Source of the DNA: Acidobacteriota bacterium
GTDB taxonomy: Bacteria > Acidobacteriota > CAIWXX01
Reading direction: 5' to 3'
Length of the DNA: 55,796 nucleotides
Assembly (NCBI GenBank): GCA_016191015.1
Contig: JACPPM010000211.1
Span: forward strand, 1 to 55,796
Shown here: positions 43,278-50,483 of the stretch, one piece after another
How positions within the stretch are numbered: position 1 is the stretch's first letter
Layout: every line of letters starts with the position of its first letter
Made by a program: the position numbers and the translations under genes
The notes under the pieces: model-generated
The model's input: the letters and a program-made list of their open reading frames with translations, nothing else
What the model was told of the DNA's origin: nothing
The model's database searches: none

Positions 43278-43297
43278 GGCGCGGCATGGGCCGCGCC
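43278..43297. repeat. GC-rich perfect hairpin
   Basis: Two 8-bp arms, GGCGCGGC and its complement, flank the loop ATGG. It lies in the 43,126-43,717 gap between the divergent ABC-transporter and lanthipeptide genes. No U-tract follows, so a terminator role is unlikely. The rest of the gap holds the conserved element at 43,396-43,522 and no gene I can recognise. Confidence 0.5.
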
Positions 43298-43395
43298 CTC
43301 CCGATCCGGCGTGCGAGTCTGGGGGGAGGAGGCGACGCTTCTGCGCCGCCCTGCACAAACGCCTTGTGGCGAACTTGGGGCCCGTCGAGACACCT

Positions 43396-43522
43396 AGCGA
43401 AGATTCCTTCCCCCCCGAGACAAATGTACTGTGATGGCGGCGACAGGAGTGCACAATATTCACGAGCCGCTCGTGCACTTCACGTGGGGATGGTTGAGCT
43501 CCTGGATCAGCCAGAGCGTGAA
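43396..43522 (+). promoter_or_regulatory. Conserved intergenic element, copy 1, upstream of the lanthipeptide exporter
   Basis: The left block (AGCGAAGATTCC, then ACAAATGTACTGTGATGG and CGGC) and right block (AGCCAGAGCGTGAA at 43,509-43,522) recur in the same order and spacing at 50,297-50,421. Between the blocks, copy 1 has CACGAG-CCG-CTCGTG within a longer AGTGCA/TGCACT stem. The hairpin sequence differs between copies but a hairpin is kept, which suggests a structured RNA leader or a protein-binding element. Confidence 0.65.
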
Positions 43523-43717
43523 TGACCGGCCGGCCCTCGCATCCCCTCTTTCGAGGGGCTCGCGTCCCCTCCCTGGAGGCTGTTCCCTCAGGGGGATTCG
43601 TCTGATCTTCTGTTGGAGCAAAGCGCAGATGCAGAATACCCTGGCCATAGGTGGACCGTGCCGCCGGCCGTCTACGCCGGTCGGAGTACGGCGCCTCGTC
43701 GCCCGGGTGCCCTGGCT

Positions 43718-46027
43718 ATGAGGCGCCGCCGGGTCCCCTGGGTCGTCCAGATGGGCGTGGCCGACTGCGGGCCGGCCTGCCTGGCCATGATCCTGGCCTA
43801 CCACGGCCGGGACACGGTGCTCGAAGACATCCGGGAAACGATGGGTACGGGACGCGACGGCGCCTCGGCGCTCGCGATCCTCGAGGCCGCGGGGCACTAC
43901 GGACTGCAGGCCCGTTGTCTCCAAGTCGACAGTCCGTCTCATCTCCGGGCCCTTCACCTCCCCGCCATCGTGCATTGGAACCACAGCCACTTCGTCGTGC
44001 TGGAGTGCTGGTCGGCGCAGGGAGCGATAGTGGTGGATCCCTCCTTCGGCCGCTGCGAGATGACGGCCGGGGAGTTCGCGGCCGCCTTCCAGGGGATCGT
44101 CCTCGAACTGAGGCCCGCCCCCGGTTTTCGCCCGGTGCGGCGATCGGCCTTCCCGATGGGGCGATATCTGCGCCACCTCCTGAGCGAGCGCCGGCTGGTC
44201 GGTTCGATCATGCCGGCATCCCTGGCCCTGCAGCTCATCGGCCTGACCCTGCCGGCCGTGATGGCACTGGTCGTCGACAGGGCAATCCCGCAGCGATCGA
44301 TCGGGATGCTGGCGGGTGTGGGCCTGGGTCTGGCAGCACTGGTCCTGGCGCAGGGGTCGATCGCACTCACTCGACAGTGGCTCCTCAGCACGCTTCACGC
44401 GCGCGTCGATCGAAGCATGATGCAGCAGTTTTTCGACCGCCTGCTTCGGCTGCCCTACAGCTTCTTCCAGGCACGCGCCAGCGGCGACCTGCTGATGCGC
44501 CTGAACAGCAATCTGTATGTCCGGGAGGTTCTGTCGACCCAGGTTCTCTCGACCGTGCTCGACGGCCTGCTCGTCGTCATCTATCTGGGACTACTTGTGG
44601 CGATGAGTCCCACCATGGCGGCGCTCGCCACCGCTCTGGGCTTGCTGCAGGTGCTGATGACGCTGATCTCAGTGCGCGTGATCCAGGCTCGCGTGCAGAG
44701 AGAGATCATGGCCCAGAGCCGCGGGCAGAGCTACCTGGCGGAAGCGCTTCACGGGATGGCCACGATCAAGGCATGCGGTCTGGAAGAACGGACATACGAA
44801 CACTGGCAGCGGCTCTTCGCTGACCAGCTCAGGGTCACGCTCAGTCGTGAGCGGGCCCAGTGCGTTTCCGGTGCCCTTGCAGGTGCTCTGTCGATGGCGA
44901 ATCCGCTTGTGCTGCTGCTCACGGGCGCGGCCATGGTGTCTCACGGCGACCTCAGCCTGGGTACGATGCTGGGCCTGATCTCGCTCGGCGGAGCGTTCCT
45001 CGCTCCGCTCACAGCGCTCGTGCGTTCGACCGAACAGTTCCAACTGGTCGGCACGCACCTGGCCCGCCTGGAAGACGTCTTTGTCGCCCAGCCAGAACAA
45101 GGAGGACGGGCGCTGCCGGAGGCGTCAGTGCTACGCGGGCACATCTCATTGCGTGGAGTCAACTTCGCCTATTCGCGTCGCTCCCCGGAGGTCCTCCAGG
45201 GAGTGGATCTGGAGATCCACCCGGGCCAGCTCGTGGGGATCGTCGGCCCCTCCGGCTCGGGCAAGTCCACACTCGCGAAGATCATCGCGGCACTCTACGA
45301 GCCGTCGGCCGGAGCGGTTCACTACGACGGCGTGCCGGCTGGACAGGTCAAGCTGCAGTCGCTGCGAAGGCAGATCGGCGTGGTCCTGCAGGAGGTGTTC
45401 CTGTTCAACGATTCCATCCGCAAGAACATCGCGCTCCACGATCCCGACATGGCACTCGACCAGATCAGCCGCGCCGCAATGCTGGCCGCCATTCACGAGG
45501 ATATCCTCCGCATGCCCCTGGGCTACGACACCCATCTCTCCGAAGCCGGGGACAACATCAGCGGGGGGCAGCGCCAGCGCCTGAGCCTCGCGCGAGCCCT
45601 GGCGCACAGCCCCGCCATCCTCATCCTCGACGAAGCCACGAGCGAGCTCGATTCGAGGACCGAACGGATCATCCAGCAGAACCTGACCCCACTCAAGTGC
45701 ACGCGAGTCGTGATCGCGCATCGCTTGAGCACGATTCGGCAGGCCGATCTGATCCTGGTGCTCGACCGCGGCCGGATCGTCGAGCGGGGGAAACACGAGG
45801 AGCTGCTGGCCCTCGACGGACTGTACGCGAGCCTGGTGGCGGAGCAGTCGGGCATTTCGCCGGCTGTTCGGCTTGCTCATAAGCCTGGAAACTGCGGCTC
45901 CGAAAACCGACGGAGCCCGGCCCGCCCCGACGGGCCGCCAAAAACCCGGCCGCGGATTCGGGGGTCCGTGAGCCAATGCACACAAGATCAAGGAGATCAT
46001 CCCAGTGTCCAAAGAACAGATTCGTGA
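43718..46027 (+). CDS. lanT: Lanthipeptide ABC transporter with N-terminal C39 leader peptidase (LanT/PCAT)
   Basis: The 769-residue protein has three parts. A C39 cysteine protease has Cys17 in ADCGPACLA, His in HWNHSHFVVL and Asp in VVDPSFG. A six-helix membrane domain spans about 170-430. The ATPase has GPSGSGKST near 510, SGGQRQR and LILDEATSELD. It would cut precursor leaders after a GG-type site and export the product. Usual family proteins end near the LVAEQSG segment; here about 60 extra, low-complexity residues follow and overlap the first precursor gene by 23 bases. I chose the ATG at 43,718, just before the protease domain; no good ribosome site is visible and an upstream TTG is possible. 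Confidence 0.85.
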   Translation: MRRRRVPWVVQMGVADCGPACLAMILAYHGRDTVLEDIRETMGTGRDGASALAILEAAGHYGLQARCLQVDSPSHLRALHLPAIVHWNHSHFVVLECWSAQGAIVVDPSFGRCEMTAGEFAAAFQGIVLELRPAPGFRPVRRSAFPMGRYLRHLLSERRLVGSIMPASLALQLIGLTLPAVMALVVDRAIPQRSIGMLAGVGLGLAALVLAQGSIALTRQWLLSTLHARVDRSMMQQFFDRLLRLPYSFFQARASGDLLMRLNSNLYVREVLSTQVLSTVLDGLLVVIYLGLLVAMSPTMAALATALGLLQVLMTLISVRVIQARVQREIMAQSRGQSYLAEALHGMATIKACGLEERTYEHWQRLFADQLRVTLSRERAQCVSGALAGALSMANPLVLLLTGAAMVSHGDLSLGTMLGLISLGGAFLAPLTALVRSTEQFQLVGTHLARLEDVFVAQPEQGGRALPEASVLRGHISLRGVNFAYSRRSPEVLQGVDLEIHPGQLVGIVGPSGSGKSTLAKIIAALYEPSAGAVHYDGVPAGQVKLQSLRRQIGVVLQEVFLFNDSIRKNIALHDPDMALDQISRAAMLAAIHEDILRMPLGYDTHLSEAGDNISGGQRQRLSLARALAHSPAILILDEATSELDSRTERIIQQNLTPLKCTRVVIAHRLSTIRQADLILVLDRGRIVERGKHEELLALDGLYASLVAEQSGISPAVRLAHKPGNCGSENRRSPARPDGPPKTRPRIRGSVSQCTQDQGDHPSVQRTDS

Positions 46028-46190
46028 GTGGAAGAACCGCAGGATCGCGAAGACCGACAATCCAGCCGGCGTACGCGAGCTCGACACAACCGAGATGAAG
46101 AAGGTGGCAGGCGGCGCGCCTCCGACCTATCCGGCCCCCATCTGCGCCTTGAGCCTGTACCCCCGCACCCGATGCTACGCCTGTAATTAG
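46005..46190 (+). CDS. lanA1: Lanthipeptide precursor 1, GG leader
   Basis: The 61-residue peptide starts with GTG, preceded by AAGGAGA seven bases upstream, inside the end of lanT. The leader has IREWKNRR, NPAGVREL and ends EMKKVAGG (residues 30-37), a double-glycine cleavage site. The predicted core is residues 38-61, 24 residues with Cys47, Cys57 and Cys60 and Thr41, Ser50, Thr55. With three Cys and three Ser/Thr, at most three rings are possible, and the core is unusually proline-rich at its start. It is positioned directly after the exporter. Confidence 0.82.
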   Translation: MSKEQIREWKNRRIAKTDNPAGVRELDTTEMKKVAGGAPPTYPAPICALSLYPRTRCYACN

Positions 46191-46215
46191 CCTGGTGTAG
46201 GCAAGGAGAATGGCG

Positions 46216-46425
46216 ATGAACAGAGAGACCATCATCCGATCATGGAAGGAACGGGTTCCTGCTGCGGGCACGAATCCGTCGAACCCGGCCGGGGTGAGGG
46301 AGCTGGAGCGCGCTGAGATGCAGCGTGTGTCGGCCGGGCGGGGGACGTTGAACCCCTATTCCTGCCACACGATGAACGACTGCTACAGCCAGATCCTGAT
46401 GACCAACTGTAAGTGGTGCAGCTAG
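46216..46425 (+). CDS. lanA2: Lanthipeptide precursor 2
   Basis: The 69-residue peptide has its ATG at 46,216, seven bases after AAGGAG; an ATG six bases earlier is too close to that site. The leader contains IIRSWKER and NPAGVREL and ends MQRVSAG at residue 41, a GG-like (AG) site. The core is residues 42-69 with Cys50, Cys56, Cys65 and Cys68 and Thr45, Ser49, Thr52, Ser58, Thr63, Ser69. Only leader motifs are shared with precursor 1; the cores have no obvious similarity. Confidence 0.82.
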   Translation: MNRETIIRSWKERVPAAGTNPSNPAGVRELERAEMQRVSAGRGTLNPYSCHTMNDCYSQILMTNCKWCS

Positions 46426-46459
46426 CCGGCTGCCACTCCCGGCCGCGTCTGGGACGAAT

Positions 46460-46517
46460 ACTAGGAACCGAGGGCCTTGTCGCGGCAAGGCCGTCACAAC
46501 CAGAGATGAGAAGAGCA
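46460..46517. other. Gap between precursors 2 and 3 with a small hairpin
   Basis: GGCCTTG-TCGCGG-CAAGGCC forms a seven-base stem in the 91-base gap before the third precursor. It could slow transcription or protect the 3' end of the upstream peptide message. The call is tentative. Confidence 0.35.
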
Positions 46518-46783
46518 TGTCCGAGAACCGAGTCATTCGTGCGTGGAAAGAGAGAGCGCTGCGTCCGACCGAAACTAACGAGATTCCGCAGAACCCGGCC
46601 GGCATGAGGGAGCTCAGCCGCGCTGAGCAGGCCGAGCACACCGGGTCCGGCTTGACGACTTCGACGCCCGGCAGCGGCGCGTGCGTCACTCGGAGGATCA
46701 ACTGGCCCCCGAGTCCAAACGACCCCTGCCCAGTGTTGACCACCGAGAACCATACCTGCGACCTGAAAACGTGCAGGCTCTAG
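46517..46783 (+). CDS. lanA3: Lanthipeptide precursor 3, long core
   Basis: The 88-residue peptide starts at ATG 46,517 with a GAGATGAGAAGAG region upstream. The leader has VIRAWKER, NPAGMREL and ends near HTGSG (residue 45). The core is then about 43 residues, with Cys56, Cys71, Cys81 and Cys86 and eleven Ser/Thr, including the cluster TTST. A second GSG at 52-54 makes the exact cleavage site uncertain. The leader's pre-cleavage residues (AEQAEHTGSG) differ from the VAGG/VSAG of the other two, so processing may differ. Confidence 0.78.
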   Translation: MSENRVIRAWKERALRPTETNEIPQNPAGMRELSRAEQAEHTGSGLTTSTPGSGACVTRRINWPPSPNDPCPVLTTENHTCDLKTCRL

Positions 46784-46833
46784 AATGAAGCTCTAGCGGC
46801 GACGCGCGCCTCTCCGCACGATGAAGCGGACGG

Positions 46834-46863
46834 GGAGGCGGCGGCGGCGCCGCCGCCGCCTCC
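46834..46863. terminator. Perfect 30-bp GC palindrome between precursors and lanM
   Basis: A 15-bp arm and its exact complement meet with no mismatch; the sequence consists almost only of GGC/GCC triplets. Transcribed, it would form a very stable hairpin in the 138-base gap between lanA3 and lanM. No U-tract follows, so it is more likely a partial terminator, pause site or RNase shield that keeps precursor mRNA in excess over lanM mRNA. Confidence 0.6.
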
Positions 46864-46921
46864 TCGATCGACCGAGCCTGTGTGAACCACAAGTAGCCAC
46901 TCTGACTGGAGTGCCACCGCC

Positions 46922-49900
46922 ATGACTACCAGCACCGCACCCGCTCTCTCGTTGCTCTGGGATCGCGCCGCGTATCTGCACGAGGCCCGAGACGGGGCCG
47001 CATTGTCATCCACTGGAAGCACCGATGCGACGCGGGTCGACGAATGGAAAGCCGCTGGATTCCTGGACGACGCGATGCTGTCCCGGAAGTTGGACGGCCT
47101 GGGCTTGGATCGCACCGCGTTCGCGCGCCTCATCTCGGCCCGGCCTTCCTTCGAGTACTGCGACGAATCGGCGGAGTGCGAGGTGTATTGGGAGCGGCCG
47201 GACGCCGGGGCACCTGGGTGGCAGCAGATTCTCTGGGCAATCCTGCAGGAGTGGGATCGCCGGATGGAATCGGCGGATGCCGAACTGTTTGCGTCCGGAG
47301 ATTTTGTGGGCACGTTGCGACCGTTTGTGAACGGGGCGTGGAGCCGCCTGAGGGCACTCATGCCGGCTTTGCCGGCCGGCTTGACGATCGACCTGGATGC
47401 CGTGGGCGCACAGGTGAGGCGTGTGCTTGCGCTGAGACTTCTGCGAGTCTGCCAGCGAACATTGGTTCTCGAGCTGAACGTGGCGCGACTGGATGAACGG
47501 CTGCGCGGCGCGACCCCGGACGAACGCTACCACGATTACGTGGATCGCCTGTTGGCGGCCCCGGGCGAGTGGAGGCGGATCTTCAGTGAATATCAGGTGC
47601 TGGGGCGGCTCATCGGTGAGTACATCCTACGATGGCTCGAATCCACAGCCGAGCTGCTCCAAAGACTGGCGGCGGACTGGGAGGCGCTGGGCCGCCGGAT
47701 CCTGCAAACTCAGTCGGAGATGCGTCTGGTGGCGGTCACAGGTGGGTTGTCGGACGAGCATCGGGGCGCTCGCACTGTCTGGATTCTATCTCTCGCCCCG
47801 GGCATCGACGACGCGACACCGCCACTTCGCATTGTCTACAAGCCCAAATCGCTCGCACTCGACGCTCATTTCAATGCCCTGCTGCATTGGTGCAACGACC
47901 AGTTCGAGCGCGATTCCACGGTACCCCCCGCCTCCGCAGACGTCCCGCCGTTTCGCCTGCTCCGGCTGATCGATCGCGTGGACTATGGGTGGATGGAGTG
48001 CGTGGCCCGCGCCGACTGCGCTTCGCGCGAAGAGGCGGCTCGATTCTACCGCCGGCAGGGAGCGTTCCTGGCGCTCTTGTACTTTCTGCGCGGCACCGAC
48101 ATGCACAGTGAAAACCTGATCGCATGCGGCGAGCACCCCATGCTGATCGACCTCGAGACCCTGCTCCAGCCACGCATTGAGTTGCCGCCTGACACCAGCG
48201 CCACCGGTGCGGCGCAGCGCCTGATCGGTGAATCGGCCCTGCGTGTGGGGCTGCTGCCCCAGTGGTCGTGGGGCGAGGGGCGCGACCAGGGAGTCAATGT
48301 GGCCGGGCTGGGCAACGGCGGCCCACAGATGACGCCCTACGAGATTCCGACCTGGGAGGACATGGGAACCGACCTGATGCATGTCGTCCGGAAGAAGCGT
48401 CCGATGCCCGAGTCCGAAAACCTGCCTGGCATCGGCGGTGTGACGGCGGCGGTCACGGACTACGTCGACGACCTCATCGTGGGGTTCGAATCGACCTGCC
48501 GCATGTTCATGCGGAATCGCGCGGCCCTGCTGGCACCCGAGGGCCTCCTGCAGGGCTTCGCGAGCGATCCTGTCCGCTTCGTCGCACGCGCCACGGCCCA
48601 ATACTCGAAATTGATCGAGGACGGGTATCATCCCGACAACCTGCGCGATGCTTTTCATCGCGACCAGCTTTGCGACGTGCTCTGGACCTTCAGCCGGGGG
48701 AGCGCTCTGCACGAGCGTCTGATCGGATCGGAGCAGGAAGACCTGCGCGCCGGAGATGTACCGTACTTTTCGACGAGCCCGAGGGGCCGAGATGTCCTCG
48801 ACAGCCACGGCCGGAGTCTCCCGGATATCTTCCCGACAAGCAGCCTGGAGCTGTGCCACGCCTGGCTGCAGCAGCTCGATGAAGCTTGTCTCCAGCAGCA
48901 GCTCTGGATCATCCGGGCCTCGCTGGCATCCATCTCCACGAGCCGGCATGTGGCGTCGACCGCCGCAGAGAGCGACAACAGCAGGCCCGCCGCTGCGAGC
49001 GCCGTCCCGCTTCACTGCAGCGCCGATGAGTTGCTGCGCGATGCGCTCCTGAGCCAGGCCGTGCAAATCGGCGAGACTCTCATGATCTCGGCCATTCAGG
49101 GCGAGGATGACGCCGTCTGGCTTGGACTCAACCATGCGGGCGAGGAGCGTTGGAGCCTCGGACCGGTCGGCTACGACCTGTACGACGGCACGGCTGGAAT
49201 CGCCGTGTTTCTGGCTTGGCTCGGCGACCTCACAGCCGACGACCGGGCGACCGCATTGGCGCGCCGTGCCCTGCGCGGGGTCCTCCGCAGGATCGATGAA
49301 GAAGGCGGCGCCAACCTGGGCGGTTTCTCGGGGCTCTCTTCTGCTCTCTACGCCCTGTCGCTCCTGGGAAGCCTGTGGGAGGATGAATCGATCGTCCACG
49401 AGATTGGACGGAGGCTGGACAGGGTCGAGTCCGCGGTTTCTGTGGACCGTGTCTACGACATCATCGCGGGCTCGGCGGGCACCATTGGTGCGATGCTGGC
49501 CGTCCACAGTGTCACGGGGCTCGAAGCGGCGCTCCGGATCGCCCTCGCCTGCGGCCGAAAGCTGGACGCCGACGCCACGGTAACGGTTCAGGGCAGCGGG
49601 TGGCGGGGGGTTGACACCGCGCGGCCCTTGCTGGGATTCTCGCACGGAACGGCAGGCGTCGCCTGGGCACTGCAGCACCTCGCGGAGGCTGTCCGGCGTC
49701 ATTCCGATGGGGAGGGCGCGAGATCCGCGGTGGGTTTCGAGGAGCGGGCCGGCGCGGCGCTAAAATATGAGCGGTCGCACTACGATCCGGTTCGCCGCAA
49801 CTGGCCGGATTTCCGCGATTTCGCTGCCGCCGGGTTGCTGCCACCTGGTGGCGCGCAGCCCTTCATGAGTGCCTGGTGCCACGGCGCGCCCGGGATCGTC

Positions 49901-50287
49901 CTGGCCCGGGCCACCGCACCGGCACGCTTCCGCGACCACAGCGCGCAGCTCGAAATTCGGATCGGCGTCGAGACCACATTCCGCACGGGAATGGGCATCA
50001 ACCATAGCCTCTGCCACGGAGACCTTGGCAATCTGCTGGCAATCGAATCGGCCGTGGCACTGGGTGAGAGTGAGGACTGGCCGGATCGGGTTCGCGCCGG
50101 GACGTGGCGGGTCCTTGACGAGATCCGCGATCGTGGCCCGCGTTGCGGAGTTCCACTCGGCCATTTCACACCGGGACTGATGACGGGCTTGGCGGGCATC
50201 GGCTATGGCCTGCTTTCGCTGTGCTCACCCGACCGGTTGCCAAACTTGCTGGCCCTTCAGCCGTGGCACAGAGGAGAGGGGCGGTGA
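46922..50287 (+). CDS. lanM: Class II lanthipeptide synthetase LanM
   Basis: The 1121-residue protein has an N-terminal DUF4135 dehydratase domain and a C-terminal LanC cyclase domain. In the first, VYKPKSLALD and TDMHSENLI (Asp393, His395, Asn398) followed by LIDLET give the kinase-like phosphorylation/elimination site. In the second, the zinc ligands are Cys986 (WCHG) and Cys1031-His1032 (LCHG), with SHGTAGVAWAL upstream. It phosphorylates and eliminates Ser/Thr of the precursor cores and closes thioether rings. The dehydratase and cyclase motifs are all intact. It lies 138 bases after precursor 3. Confidence 0.93.
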   Translation: MTTSTAPALSLLWDRAAYLHEARDGAALSSTGSTDATRVDEWKAAGFLDDAMLSRKLDGLGLDRTAFARLISARPSFEYCDESAECEVYWERPDAGAPGWQQILWAILQEWDRRMESADAELFASGDFVGTLRPFVNGAWSRLRALMPALPAGLTIDLDAVGAQVRRVLALRLLRVCQRTLVLELNVARLDERLRGATPDERYHDYVDRLLAAPGEWRRIFSEYQVLGRLIGEYILRWLESTAELLQRLAADWEALGRRILQTQSEMRLVAVTGGLSDEHRGARTVWILSLAPGIDDATPPLRIVYKPKSLALDAHFNALLHWCNDQFERDSTVPPASADVPPFRLLRLIDRVDYGWMECVARADCASREEAARFYRRQGAFLALLYFLRGTDMHSENLIACGEHPMLIDLETLLQPRIELPPDTSATGAAQRLIGESALRVGLLPQWSWGEGRDQGVNVAGLGNGGPQMTPYEIPTWEDMGTDLMHVVRKKRPMPESENLPGIGGVTAAVTDYVDDLIVGFESTCRMFMRNRAALLAPEGLLQGFASDPVRFVARATAQYSKLIEDGYHPDNLRDAFHRDQLCDVLWTFSRGSALHERLIGSEQEDLRAGDVPYFSTSPRGRDVLDSHGRSLPDIFPTSSLELCHAWLQQLDEACLQQQLWIIRASLASISTSRHVASTAAESDNSRPAAASAVPLHCSADELLRDALLSQAVQIGETLMISAIQGEDDAVWLGLNHAGEERWSLGPVGYDLYDGTAGIAVFLAWLGDLTADDRATALARRALRGVLRRIDEEGGANLGGFSGLSSALYALSLLGSLWEDESIVHEIGRRLDRVESAVSVDRVYDIIAGSAGTIGAMLAVHSVTGLEAALRIALACGRKLDADATVTVQGSGWRGVDTARPLLGFSHGTAGVAWALQHLAEAVRRHSDGEGARSAVGFEERAGAALKYERSHYDPVRRNWPDFRDFAAAGLLPPGGAQPFMSAWCHGAPGIVLARATAPARFRDHSAQLEIRIGVETTFRTGMGINHSLCHGDLGNLLAIESAVALGESEDWPDRVRAGTWRVLDEIRDRGPRCGVPLGHFTPGLMTGLAGIGYGLLSLCSPDRLPNLLALQPWHRGEGR

Positions 50288-50296
50288 GCGAGGCGA

Positions 50297-50421
50297 AGCG
50301 AAGATTCCGGCCCGCTCGGGACAAATGTACTGTGATGGCGGCTCTTGAGGGCATCCATGCCCTCCTGCCGTCCGTGTACGGCACGGGGAGGTGATTCACC
50401 CGAGAGAAGCCAGAGCGTGAA
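50297..50421 (+). promoter_or_regulatory. Conserved intergenic element, copy 2, upstream of the M4 protease
   Basis: This copy matches 43,396-43,522 at both ends: AGCGAAGATTCC, a CAAATGTACTGTGATGG block, CGGC, and AGCCAGAGCGTGAA at 50,408-50,421. The middle has a perfect hairpin GAGGGCAT-CC-ATGCCCTC and a second (TGCCGT...ACGGCA), unlike the middle of copy 1. It lies between lanM and the protease gene, in the latter's leader. Confidence 0.65.
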
Positions 50422-50483
50422 AGTCCATTCGACTGAACAATTCACCATGTCTTGGTCCACAACACTAACCGGAGGAGATCGAT

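Noticed and set aside
43460-44398. Minus-strand open frame opposite the start of lanT
   Set aside because: The plus strand there encodes the C39 peptidase with its catalytic Cys and His; the antisense product resembles nothing.
47786-49702. Long minus-strand open frame (638 codons) opposite lanM
   Set aside because: LanM motifs on the plus strand are complete, and the antisense translation is low-complexity without a domain.
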